A stretch of DNA of 64,000 nt, from NCBI GenBank assembly GCA_947579605.1, contig OX388313.1, forward strand, positions 27,035,214 to 27,099,213, given 5' to 3'. A program made the translations under genes and the position numbers. Of the stretch, positions 45,225 through 54,741 are shown piece after piece. The DNA is from Athripsodes cinereus. Taxonomy: Eukaryota; Arthropoda; Insecta; Trichoptera; Leptoceridae. Within the stretch, counting starts at the first letter, position 1. Each line of letters begins with the position of its first letter. Below the pieces are notes generated by a model, which was not told the DNA's origin, did no database searches, and saw only the letters and a list, made by a program, of their open reading frames with translations.

Positions 45225-45934
45225 GTGAGTAATTTATAAAAAGATACTTAGATATTTAGTATCGAACTAAATACTAAAACTATGTTTGTTTTAACCTTTT
45301 TACAGAAATAATACAAAGTTCACAACAATAAACTATTGATAAGAACGTTTTTGATGTTAAAGAAATCATAAATAGTACGACAACTACCTATTTTCATTTC
45401 CATGATAAGGACATTTGAGGGCTAGGAAAAGGAATCTGGTTTCTGCCTTGTGCTTCTATGAGAATATTGAGAGAATTGTATCATTTTAAAAAGGTTATAG
45501 TTTATTTATTTGTTAATTGAAATACAACAGCACATAATACATACCTATATAAGTAACTTAAATCATAGAAGAAAAAAAAATAAGGCCAAATACCATTACA
45601 GTGTTTTATACAAACTTAATTTATAAGGCACTTAATACATACATTTCATCCATATTTATATCTATATATAACAAGAAAATAAAACCAGTTAATAGGAATA
45701 AATAATTATGAATCCTTTTGGATTATATTTTAATAATCTAATAAAATGTACCAAGATTGTTATAAGTGAGCTATCACTAAACGAACAATAATTTTCATAA
45801 AATCTGTATTAGAGAGTTATCTAAAATGTATTTTATAATATATAATATTCTTTTACAGATGTGACTGATTATTTATTTCAATGACAAAATTAATGAATTA
45901 CAATATTATCTGTGTAATCTAAAGCAAAATTACA
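45225..45934. other. AT-rich DNA
   Basis: 45395-45480 shares a few phrases with 18600-18680 (GGCTAGGAAAAGG, GGTTTCTGCC). Nothing else. Confidence 0.4.
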
Positions 45935-46090
45935 GGACGGCCATGTGTTGAGTACATTGAAAAGGAGAACATGCATGAGGAATTTTATAACACTAACAAA
46001 AGTGAAAGATATATGCAAGAATAGAAGGAAGTGGCGTTCAATTCTTTCTGCCTACCCCGCAAAGAAGTGGCATGATGGTGTGTATGTGTA
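45935..46090 (+). mobile_element. RTE-like 3' tail, family 2, degenerate
   Basis: GGACGGCCATGTGTTGAGTA, GGAGAACATGCATGAGGAAT and AAGGAAGTGGCGTTCAATTC, then TTTCTGCCTACCCCGC and TGGCATGATGGTG, parallel 49600-49745 with frame-breaking changes. The 3' end carries a (TGTGTATG)-like tail. Confidence 0.65.
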
Positions 46091-46164
46091 AGTGTGTATA
46101 AATCATATGTGTTAATTAAATGTTTTTTTTTAAGAGATATAAATATATCCAATTATTGGAAGAA

Positions 46165-46213
46165 CTAGCAACGTGTCAAACGTGACAAAATTGCTTGTGC
46201 ACAATACCATTCT
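46165..46213 (+). mobile_element. RTE family 1 fragment abutting Copia
   Basis: GCAACGTGTCAAACGTGACA, AAATTGCTTGTGCACAATAC and CATTCTG correspond to the NVSNMAKMLVHNTIL part of family 1 (compare the inverse of 42600-42650). The match stops where the Copia frame begins. Confidence 0.6.
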
Positions 46214-46215
46214 GA

Positions 46216-47475
46216 TTGCAAACATTGAAAATATTATTATCATATTGTTGTAAAGAAGGTTTATGTGTAGAACAAATGTATGCAGCAACAGCTTTTTTAA
46301 ATGGAATAGTAACGTCAGAGGTTTATGTTAAACAACCAAAAGGATATGGAGATGGTACAGATAGAGTGTGTAGACTGTACAAAGCATTGTATGGATTGAG
46401 AGAAATTCCAAGAGCATGGTATGATTGTTTTAATGAATTTATAAATACTTTAGAGTTTAAAAGAAGTGAATATGATTATTGTCTATATGTTAAGATAGAT
46501 GGTGATGACAAGATTTATCTTATTTTGTTTGTTGATGATTTGTTAATATGTTGTAAGAATAAAGATAAAATAGATTATGTTAAGAGTTTGTTAGCTAATA
46601 GATTTAAGATGAAGGACTTAGGTCAGGTTAAAAATTATGTTGGAATTGTAATTGATTATGATAATGTAAACAAAGAAATGCTACTAAGTCAAACTAATTA
46701 TATAGAATCTCTTGCAAAGAAATATAATATAGAGAATGCAAAATGGATTACTACCCCTATGGAAATAAATTTAAAATTAGAAGTAAGTGACAATAGTAGT
46801 GTTAATGATATTAAGTATAGAAATTTAATTGGTTCATTATTGTATATAAGTTGTGGAACTAGACCAGATATTAGTTTTAGTGTTAATTACTTAAGCAGAT
46901 TTCAAAATTGTTATAATGAAACTCATTTCAAATATGCCTTAAGAATTTTGAAATATTTGTATTGTACTAAAAATTTAAAGTTAATCTATAAGAGTAAAGA
47001 AAATGTTGAAATATTAGATTGTTTTGTAGATGCAGATTGGGCAGGTGATAATATTGATAGAAAGTCTACTACGGGTTATATTATAAGATTGTATGGTAAT
47101 GTTATATACTGGAAATCTAAGAAACAAAGTAGTGTTACAAAATCTTCTACATTTGCTGAATATGTAGCGTTGTCCGAGGCAGTTAGTGAAATAAAATTTA
47201 TAAAGAGTTTGTTGCAAATATTTGATATTAATATAGAAAAACCAATTATTATATATGAAGATAATTTAGGAGCTTTAGCTATAGCAAAATATGGAAATTT
47301 TACTAAGAACTCAAAACATATTGAGGTACATTATCACTTTGTAAATGAATGTTATGTTGATGGAATTATTGATGTGATTAAAGTAAATACTGATGAAAAT
47401 ATTGCAGAAATATTTACAAAAGCTTTAGGTAAAAGTAAGTTTATGAAGTTTAGAGAAATGATGAACATTGTTTGA
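46216..47475 (+). CDS. Copia reverse transcriptase-RNase H (partial pol)
   Basis: 419 codons open from just after a TGA to the natural pol end; the first codon is TTG, so no native start exists. Order: RT motif A region (residues 20-30, TAFLNG), YVKQPKGY, LYKALYGLRE, FVDDLLICC with catalytic VDD at 106-108, then DLGQVKNYVG, RPDISFSVNYLSRF, and RNase H with DADWAGD (272-278), E315 in FAEYVALSE and D349 in YEDN. KHIEVHYHF replaces the usual HIDVRYHF. In motif A the expected MDVKTAFLNG reads MYAATAFLNG, so the catalytic aspartate is a tyrosine; reverse transcriptase activity is not expected. Codons are very A/T-rich, like the surroundings. Confidence 0.85.
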   Translation: MQTLKILLSYCCKEGLCVEQMYAATAFLNGIVTSEVYVKQPKGYGDGTDRVCRLYKALYGLREIPRAWYDCFNEFINTLEFKRSEYDYCLYVKIDGDDKIYLILFVDDLLICCKNKDKIDYVKSLLANRFKMKDLGQVKNYVGIVIDYDNVNKEMLLSQTNYIESLAKKYNIENAKWITTPMEINLKLEVSDNSSVNDIKYRNLIGSLLYISCGTRPDISFSVNYLSRFQNCYNETHFKYALRILKYLYCTKNLKLIYKSKENVEILDCFVDADWAGDNIDRKSTTGYIIRLYGNVIYWKSKKQSSVTKSSTFAEYVALSEAVSEIKFIKSLLQIFDINIEKPIIIYEDNLGALAIAKYGNFTKNSKHIEVHYHFVNECYVDGIIDVIKVNTDENIAEIFTKALGKSKFMKFREMMNIV

Positions 47476-47567
47476 ATTATTGTTATGTATTTTGGTATTT
47501 AAATTAAATAGTTGTTATAAGCTAAGATATGGTATTGTAGAATAAAGAATATAAATTTAAGGAGGCG

Positions 47568-47729
47568 TGTTGGTAATATTATGTAAATTTATATTATTGT
47601 CTTTGGATTATGTATTGTTGCAATTGTGTAAAAGGAACAACTTTCTTCATCATGTAAAATATTGTTGTGTTAATAAACTGTTGTTGCACCAGGATGTGTG
47701 TCTCTATCTTTCTTCCCAAAAATATAACA
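47568..47729 (+). repeat. Copia 3' LTR (162 bp)
   Basis: Begins TGTTGG directly after the polypurine tract and ends AATATAACA, giving the usual TG...CA borders. Contains a run resembling a polyadenylation context (GTTAATAAACTG). The partner LTR is not in the window, so age cannot be read. Confidence 0.75.
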
Positions 47730-48298
47730 GATTATAATTATTTATTGATTGAGTTTATTGTGTAAAACTCCCTATTGATTAAGGTAAATAAACAAACTAA
47801 TTGGAGGTTTACTGTATTTAATAATATATGTAGTAACCTGGTTTCGACTAACTTAGTCAAGAGTTTGACAATGACTTATAATTATTTCTACATTGATTCA
47901 CTAGATTTGCTATTTTACACATTGTTTTTTTTATAATATTTTGTATTGACATCATAATATGAACAGAATATGATAACATTATTCTTAAGAAAAAGTTGTT
48001 TCAAGCTGATATGTGAATCATTTATAATGTATGAACAATTACTCATGTGTTATATATTTTCGTTGGCATATTTTTTTGTTTTGTTGTAAATGTTTTTTAC
48101 TATATTTGTTGTGTAAAAAAATGAGGTATATTTTGATATTTTTATTTTATTTCACTTAACAGACATGAAATTTAAAGGTTTTAAAAATAAATAAATAATA
48201 AATTATTCTCTCAGTCTCTAGAGGAAAAGCTATTTGAATATGTTAGAACAGTTCTGTTTATTAATCATTATTTGTTAATAAGTACTATTACTACTACT
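47730..48298. other. AT-rich DNA, nothing recognised
   Basis: No gene supported. Confidence 0.45.
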
Positions 48299-48533
48299 GC
48301 TATACCATCACGGCATATCCCACACGTAGGGTAGCTAGCAAATCAGCTGCATGTAATAAACATGCAACCGTCTTCTCCGTGCCAACAAAAAAGAAAGACA
48401 TTCAGGATGGATGGCAAACCTCATCGTTTAGCTTAAGATGTAAAAGTCTTAATTTTTTTGAACTCCTGCCTTTTACAGAACACTCGAAAGAGTGGAACTT
48501 ACTGAAAAGAGTGGAAGACCAATTCTTTCGATA
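48299..48533 (-). mobile_element. RTE-tailed short element, near complete
   Basis: TATACCATCACGGCATATCC, CACACGTAGGGTAGCTAGCA, CAGCTGCATGTAATAAACAT, CATTCAGGATGGATGGCAAA, CCTGCCTTTTACAGAACACT and GACCAATTCTTTC. Minus sense. Confidence 0.75.
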
Positions 48534-49038
48534 AAGTAACACGTAAAACTTTAAATTATTTTTTTATTTGTTACTAATAGATCTAAATATGATTTTTGTT
48601 TTGAAAGAACAAACGTAAAATGGTAATAAAAAGGTATGGATATTTTAAATGAAGAACATTCATCATCGCATGATTATGTGTAGGTATATTCAATAAATTT
48701 CTTGGCATTTTCTGTTAGTTTAACATTTGCATAATTTTTATTAATTAATTAATCATAAGTTCATATTGCTATGGTATAAGTTGTACTTAAAATATGATAT
48801 GTGGTAAGTTTATAATTGCAAATAAATAGGAATATTAGAAAACCAGTAGTAAAATAATGTTCATATTTTTTAAATATAATAAATAAATTAGTTTTTAACA
48901 TTTTGTGTTATTATTATATCCCTTATTGAGAAATTTAGTTTATTTGTTTTGCAGTAATTTCCTAATTATTGTACAAACATATTTTTTTTATAAATATGTT
49001 TTTTTTTTAAATATGTATTATACATTGACAAGGAAGTG
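48534..49038. other. AT-rich spacer
   Basis: Nothing recognised. Confidence 0.5.
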
Positions 49039-49755
49039 TTAGAGCAAGTTGACGAATGTGTGTACATACTTCAGTAGTTTGTTCACGAGAGATGGGAAGT
49101 GTGAAAGCGATATTGAAAGGAGAAAAATTGCTGGCAATGAGGTAAATGGTGCAATCCGACCAATTGCAAATAGAAACATATCTACTACAGCTAAAAGGAT
49201 GGTGCACTCTGCTATCTTAGTGCCAACACTCGTGTATGCAAGTGAGACGTGAACCCATGTCAACAATCTCATTTCTACTACATTTATGCCATTCTCATCC
49301 TTCTTTAACCATTTATGAAGGATGAAAGTGGCATAAATGCAGTAGAAATAAAATTGTTGAGAAGGATGTGTGGTAAAATTATGAGAAATTGGTTGCTGAG
49401 ATGACATACAAAAGGAATGTGGAATGAAAGTTGGTATAGTTACAAGGATGAATTTAAATAAGTAACGATGGTTTGGGCATGTAGAAAGAATGTATGAGGA
49501 CGGAACGACCAAGAAGATATATTTGGCTGAGAGGAATGGTGCTCGGAGACGTGGACGGCTGAAGATCAAATGGCAAGATCATTTAAATCAAATCCTACAG
49601 GACGGTCACGTGTTGAGCACGTTGAACAGGAGAGCATGCATTAGAAATTGTATGACAGTGACGGAAGCGAAAGATGTATGCAAGGACAGAAGGAAGTGGC
49701 ACTCGATCCTTTCTGCCTACCCCGCGAAGGAAGCGGCGTGATGTTTGTATGTAAT
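49039..49755 (+). pseudogene. RTE-like retrotransposon, family 2, longest copy
   Basis: Frames on the plus strand give EQVDECVYI-like residues, SLFTRDGKCESDIERRKIAG, NEVNGAIRPIANRN, HSAILVPTLVYASET, then a stop. After an inverted duplication come DESGINAVEIKLLRRMCGK-like residues, a broken WFGHVERM region, and an intact tail (49490-49741) RRRGRLKIKWQDHLNQILQD ... TLNRRACIRNCMTVTEAKDV ... SILSAYPAKEAA with TGA. The N-terminal RT and endonuclease are missing. The inverted segment and frame changes make it dead. Confidence 0.75.
49261..49359. repeat. Inverted duplication inside the RTE copy
   Basis: 49261-49303 is the inverse of 49317-49359 (CAACAATCTCATTTCTACTA against TAGAAATAAAATTGTTG). The right arm is the normal ORF segment (GINAVEM-LLRR); the left arm is an extra inverted copy that interrupts the SETWTWLK part. 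Confidence 0.8.
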
Positions 49756-50198
49756 TTAGGTACATTGTCATAATTATATATATACTGTTTAGTCATTCTT
49801 ACATATTCTATTATCTGTTTCCTACTTTAATGTTACTCTGTCTATAAAGTTGATACATTAAAATATTGCTGCCTAAATAAAATAATTTTTAATTACACAT
49901 ACTTACTGTTTTTTCAATTTTATACATGATTCCCATGCAACGCAGGGTATTTTTAAGCTAGTTATATATAAGTATGAAGATACTATTGGCAATGTCGTAA
50001 CGACACTACGACATCGTCAATTTATGATTTCGTATGATGGTGATGTCTATGGTGTCTGATGTTGACTGTAGCAAATGTAGGTCTTTAGAGTAGTATCAAT
50101 AAGTTGTAGGTATTTTCGCTATTATATAATAATAATAATAATACCTGGTATTCGTACCGTAAGTATTGAGAAGACAAACCGATACAACACTATACATA
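49756..50198. other. AT-rich spacer
   Basis: An (AAT)n run at about 50127-50142; nothing else. Confidence 0.45.
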
Positions 50199-50206
50199 CG
50201 TACGTT

Positions 50207-51170
50207 TAGAGTTGGCCGTTATAACTAATAACTCATTTTTAAACTCATTATTTCAAAATAACTAAACTAACAGTTTCTTGTCAATAACATAAATGTTATT
50301 TTCGACGACGACGTTATTCAACTGTTATAACAAGGTTATCGTTATTCCGTTTTTGTCGACGACGACGTTATTCAACTGTTATAACAAGGTTATCGTTATT
50401 CCGTTTTTGTCGACGACGACGTTATTCAACTGTTATAACAAGGTTATCGTTATTCCGTTTTTGTCGACGACGACGTTATTCAACTGTTATAACAAGGCTA
50501 TCATTATTCCGTTTTTGTCGACGACTATAGTTATTTCGTTTTCGTTTAGTTATATTATAACGTACCACATTGTTACGACTTTGTTATTGTCGTCGTTCAA
50601 TAACGTTTCAATAACATAGCACGTTATTGAACGACAACAGTTTTTTCATATGGTTTAATAACTTCGGATGTTTTAATAACGATGGCAGTTATTTTGTTTT
50701 TATTTTGAACTATTTAATTGTGTTTATTTGAACTATTTTGAACTAACTATTTGAATTTTTAGGAGGAACACAATCATTTCGTTTAAACGTAGTCATTCGT
50801 TTATTTAGAGGTAGCTGGTAGGTACAAGTTTTCTAATGACATTTATATTATAATCAAAGAATTATTTTGAATATAATATTTGTTTGATTTTAAACTGGTG
50901 ATATATTATTTCGGAATGATTTTTTTTTTATTTAATTATTTATTCATCTTGCACATCATGCATAAAATACAATTTTTATGCGTATTTTATTCTTTGCATT
51001 GGTAGGCAAATGTTTCCATTTGATAAGATAATAATAATATTCGGATTCTTTAAATTTATTTTTTTTTTACAATTTGATCGTTATTAAATAACATTTTTTA
51101 ATAACTGTTATTTACAAATACCGATAACTGGTTGAACGTTATTTTGAAATAACAGTTATTCCCACCTCTA
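50207..51170. mobile_element. hAT-like non-autonomous element with 8-bp duplication
   Basis: 964 bp. The left end TAGAGTTGGCCGTTAT and the inverse of the right end TAGAGGTGGGAATAAC share TAGAG-TGG, resembling the (C)AGAGGTGGG ends of some hAT elements. A perfect 8-bp direct repeat CGTACGTT flanks it (50199-50206, 51171-51178). Internal sequence is dominated by GTTAT/ATAAC words in both orientations, and by the tandem array at 50303-50525. No transposase. Confidence 0.8.
50303..50525. repeat. 54-bp tandem repeat, about four copies
   Basis: Unit TCGACGACGACGTTATTCAA CTGTTATAAC then AAGGTTATCGTTATTCCGTT TTTG, repeated four times almost without change, the last copy with two substitutions and a partial fifth start. 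As 54 is a multiple of three, an open frame repeats an 18-residue unit (STTTLFNCYNKVIVIPFL), which I regard as fortuitous. Confidence 0.9.
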
Positions 51171-51178
51171 CGTACGTT

Positions 51179-51499
51179 ACGAGTCAGCTGTTTCTGGTCT
51201 GGCAAGAAAATTGAGAACACCAACGTTGTTTAGTACCTATGATAGATATTATGAACATATCTGTTTGGTGCAGGTGATCGGGTTGCAAAATTGCGGAAGA
51301 TGGTGGTGTAGTAGGTATTTACTAATATACATATAATTTATTCAAATAAATTCATAATCATTATATAAAAGGGTATGTGATTGCTATAGAAAAGAAGTAA
51401 TTTTTAAAATTTTATATTGGCTAAGCACCCGAAACTGAATGATTTGAGCCATTTTGATACTCAAAAAACCTGTATACAAGCAAAAAAGAGACTACTGCA
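51179..51499. other. AT-rich spacer
   Basis: Nothing recognised. Confidence 0.5.
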
Positions 51500-51730
51500 A
51501 CACCATCATGACATCCCACAAGTAACTCGCTTCACGGTTGCGGGTAGAATGAGGCTTGCGCGTACTTAACTGCATAGTGTGGTAGCCACGTCTGTGTTCC
51601 GTGATTTCGTGCAAGAAGCTTGGGCAAACAGAACTTTCGTGATGCTTGTGCGTGTAGTAAGGCCTTAAGGTAGCCAATGGGCCAACTGCTTGTGATGAAC
51701 ACGCAGATTGTGCTCTCCGTGTAGAGTGAT
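51500..51730 (-). mobile_element. RTE-tailed short element split by a GC-richer insert
   Basis: ACCATCATGACATCCCACAA at 51501-51522 and GTAGCCAATGGGCCAACTGC then TGATGAACACGCAGATTGTG (51671-51716) are the two parts of the family's 3' end. They normally adjoin within CACAAGTGGGGTAGCCAGCA. About 145 bases of higher GC (51526-51669) lie between. No clean target duplication was seen. Confidence 0.55.
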
Positions 51731-52426
51731 TAATAAATAGGGATATACAAAAATGTATAAAATCTTATATTGTAGAAGTCTAGGAAATAGAATGTCCTAT
51801 AATATTATTATGTAATTGGATATCTGTGAGACAGCTACTCTATAAGAGAATCACGTAGGAAGACCAGGAATAAATTATTCTTATTAATAAATCGTTTCAG
51901 CCAAATCACTTTATTAATAATGTTAGTAAGTAATTGAACTTGATATGACTCAATTAATTGCAGTGAATAGTGTATACCATGGGTGTACCAAGTATTTTCT
52001 CTAGGAGGGGTTCCGTCTTAGCAAATTAATGTAAGAATCTGAAATGTTTTGCGATCGATTTTGTTATATTTTATTAAGTTACATTGGTGAGTAGAAAATA
52101 AAAGTATTTTTACAAATGAGAAAAAACAAAATTACGGACAACCTATGTACATAATAAATTACAAATGACTGTATAACGTATTAAAAAAATAAGTTTCAGT
52201 TTTCTCAATTTGGTAATTTGGTTTTCGTTCAAATTTTCTACCCCTCCGCCCGTCGTCAGACTTTCAATTTGGTATAGGATTTCCAATGTTTTACGTTCTC
52301 CTCGTTCTTGTTCAAGAATATTTCAAAGTAACCTTAAATTTAATCTGACTTCTATGGGAAGGGACAGTTTCCCACTTTGATTCCAATTTTCCAAACTGTT
52401 ACTATACTTCATTACTAATTATGCAT
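51731..52426. other. AT-rich DNA, nothing recognised
   Basis: No gene supported. Confidence 0.45.
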
Positions 52427-52625
52427 TCTTCTTCTTCTTCCTGTGCCATGTCAGGTCCCCCCGACGTTGGAGATCACTCCGGAGAAAACCTCCCTGTCTG
52501 CTCTCTGTGCTGCTCTGAACAGGTCATCCACCATCCTCATTCCGGTCCACTCTCTAATGTTGCGCAGCCAGGATACCTGCTTTTTGCCAACTCCCCGTCT
52601 TCCCTCTGTCTTACTCTCCAATATA
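52427..52625 (-). mobile_element. Non-LTR ORF tail (WLRNIREWTG type), copy 2
   Basis: Minus frame: ESKTEGRRGVGKKQVSWLRN, IREWTGMRMVDDLFRAAQ, an RADREVFSGVISNVGGT end and TGA. Same family as 19500-19740 and 58893-59075. A CTTCTTCTTCTTC run at the left is the tail in opposite sense. Confidence 0.7.
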
Positions 52626-52854
52626 AGTCGGAGGAGATGGTACTTTATTATTATTTTTGAGATCCTTAAGGGGGACAGCTACCTTTTTTTACTCCCCGTC
52701 CCATAGGTACGTTAATGGTGTATTTACTCGAGAAGATTGAGACAATCTTAAAGCAGTGATTCATAATGGACGATAATGTGTTGTTGTAAACGTCTCTATC
52801 AGTGGAGTCAAATATGATTTGTAGTTTATTTTCGACTACATATTATTATTTGTA

Positions 52855-52955
52855 CTATGTTTTCTAATGTCTTACAAAATGCAAGTATTCGATACACCAT
52901 CAACATGTCACCCATCCAGAATACCTCATTTTTTCATTGGCACCCAGTTGACGAG
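52855..52955 (+). mobile_element. RTE-tailed short element, internal fragment
   Basis: TAATGTCTTACAAAATGCAA, ACCCATCCAGAATACCTCAT and TTTTTCATTGGCAC match the middle of the family (inverse of GTGCC ... ATTCAGGATGGGT). Ends are lost. Confidence 0.4.
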
Positions 52956-53065
52956 CTACAATATGCTCATTATATGCAACCTATCAACTGGATGAATATC
53001 TTCGTAGATAAATAGTATAGACCGAACTTTATTTCATACAATATGAAATTAATTTACGAAGATTA

Positions 53066-53195
53066 AATAAGCAAAGGAAGACCTCCTAACCGAAGGTTTG
53101 ATGACACAGAAAAGTCACTGTTTACTAGTTGGATAAAAATCCAAGACTGAAATTTCTGGAGATATGTAGGGACGGGTTATGTGCAACAGTGGATA
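53066..53195 (+). pseudogene. Non-LTR ORF tail relic (RGRPP type)
   Basis: Plus frame: SKGRPPNRRFDD, then WIKIQD, a stop, NFWRYVGTGYVQQWIR. Related to the tail at 32727-32945 (RGRPPTRWSDDI ... GGAYVQQWT). Strongly decayed. Confidence 0.5.
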
Positions 53196-53294
53196 AGAAT
53201 ATGTAGATGTATCCAGAACTCACCGACCACGTTGATAGTGCAAAAGTCTGGAGAATTCCATTAACAAAATTCTAATTTCTACACTACAATAGTA

Positions 53295-54674
53295 CAGTAG
53301 TGTGCGAATTAATGTGAACATGGGTATACAAAACACAAAAATAATCATTTTTTATATAAGATGAGATTTTAATTTAAAGAACCGTTTTTTCTTATTACTA
53401 TTTTTTTATTTTAATAGGATGTATGTCCTCCTTTAGCTTTTATTACGTCCTGAAGTCTTTTTGGCATCGATTCAACTAATTTTTTACAATTTTCTTTAAT
53501 TTTCTCGTCACGAAACCACACTTGAATTACCGCTTCTATCATCTTCCTTTTAGTTGTACAGTCCATTTTTCGAACCCGTTGTTTGCAAATCGCCCATAAA
53601 TTTTCGATTGGATTTAAGTCAGGTGAATTTCCTGGCCAATCCAACACATTTATTTTATTTTCTTCAAAATATTTAATCATCTTTTTGGATTTGTGGCAAG
53701 GTGCTGAATCTTGTTGAAACCATAATTTATCATTAGAATTAATTTTTCCCAATTCCCCATTTAATTTTTGTTCCAATAACTCTTTATATTTGTCAGAGTT
53801 CATCATCCCAACAACAGGCACTAACGATCCTGGACCATAAAAAGAAAAGCAGCCCCAAAACATAACTTTTTGTGGATGTTTTACCGTTTGTTCTATGTGA
53901 GCAGAAGTGATTTTTTCATTTGAACTCTTTCTTACATAACGTGAGCGCTCTCCTTGGACCAAAAAGTGAGTTTCATCAGAAAACAAAACATTTTTCCATT
54001 GGTCTTCCGTCCAATCAGCATACTTTTTAGCCCAAATATATTTTTTTTTCATCATATCTGCTGTCAACAACTGTTTCTTTTGTGGTCCTATAGCCTTTCT
54101 TCCAGATTCAATGAGTCGTTTCCTTACTGTGGAGTCATGAATTTTCACTCCGTTGGCCTCCAAATCTTGCTGCAGATCAAAACTCGTCATCCTAGGGTTC
54201 AGTTTACTTTTTCTGATTAAATATGCTTCATCCCTTGCTGAAGTTTTTCTTTTTCTCCCACATTTTCCAACTCTTTTCACATTAACAGACCCAGTTTCCC
54301 TTTTCTGCTTAATAATTTTATTGACAGCACCCAGACTAACCCCACACTGTTCGGCAATCTTCCTTTGACTCATTGAAGTATGCTCACATAAAGTGATAAT
54401 CTTTTCCCGTTTTCGTGGAGTGATATCCATTGCACAAACTTCAAAAAATCACTAATAAAATCTTGACAAAACAGACCGTAGGTAGAAATTGCTTTAAAAA
54501 ACCTTCAAAATCGCTTTAACTGCACCAAACTCACAACCAAACGACAGCTAATACTCTACACGACTGAAGTAGATACACAAAATTCAAAATGGCCGACATA
54601 TCGTGATTGTGAAGTGTTGCAAACACGCAAAATGTTTTAATTAAGTCATGTTCACATTAATTCGCACACTACTG
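53295..54674 (-). mobile_element. Tc1-type DNA transposon, complete
   Basis: 1380 bp with exact 28-bp terminal inverted repeats (start CAGTAGTGTGCGAATTAATG; 53295-53322 and 54647-54674) and TA on both sides (53293-53294, 54675-54676). It carries one full-length transposase gene on the minus strand. Identical ends and an undamaged gene indicate recent insertion. The empty target is itself a 13-bp-arm palindrome (53274-53286 against 54675-54687). Confidence 0.92.
53411..54430 (-). CDS. Tc1-type transposase, 339 aa, apparently intact
   Basis: Cuts and pastes the element at its inverted repeats, inserting at TA; acts in the nucleus. The length is normal for Tc1 transposases (about 340). Residues 1-50 form the first helix-turn-helix (MSQRKIAEQCGVSLGAVNKI), GRKR (59-62) is an AT-hook/GRPR-like linker, and 67-125 form the second DNA-binding fold (MTSFDLQQDLEANGVKIHDS). 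The catalytic triad is D152 (LFSDETHF), D241 (QQDSAPCH) and E276 (NPIENLW), with 34 residues between the last two, i.e. DD34E. The ATG is chosen because the HTH starts just after it and the inverted repeat lies about 220 bases upstream. No stop or frameshift is seen, so activity is possible. Confidence 0.93.
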   Translation of the reverse strand: MDITPRKREKIITLCEHTSMSQRKIAEQCGVSLGAVNKIIKQKRETGSVNVKRVGKCGRKRKTSARDEAYLIRKSKLNPRMTSFDLQQDLEANGVKIHDSTVRKRLIESGRKAIGPQKKQLLTADMMKKKYIWAKKYADWTEDQWKNVLFSDETHFLVQGERSRYVRKSSNEKITSAHIEQTVKHPQKVMFWGCFSFYGPGSLVPVVGMMNSDKYKELLEQKLNGELGKINSNDKLWFQQDSAPCHKSKKMIKYFEENKINVLDWPGNSPDLNPIENLWAICKQRVRKMDCTTKRKMIEAVIQVWFRDEKIKENCKKLVESMPKRLQDVIKAKGGHTSY

Positions 54675-54741
54675 TAGTGTAGAAATTCCTGTAAAAGACA
54701 GCCCGAAGCTTTACAAGTAAAGCAAGTAAGAGTTAGTATGT

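Larger units (their letters stand above)
46214..47729 (+). mobile_element. 5'-truncated Copia (Ty1) LTR retrotransposon
   Basis: Contains the 3' part of pol, a polypurine tract (AAGGAGGCG at about 47559-47567) and one LTR (47568-47729). Gag, protease, integrase and the 5' LTR are missing upstream. LTR elements are not normally 5'-truncated by their own mechanism, so a deletion or recombination with the RTE relic on the left is likely. Confidence 0.85.

Noticed and set aside
50303..50525. CRISPR-like array
   Set aside because: The repeats are contiguous 54-mers without variable spacers, in a eukaryotic transposon.
50293..50619. 108-codon protein with 18-residue repeats
   Set aside because: The frame comes from a 54-bp DNA tandem repeat inside a hAT-like element; the peptide has no start context or known family.
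53954..54368. Plus-strand ORFs of 71-88 codons
   Set aside because: They lie opposite the Tc1 transposase and have no independent support.
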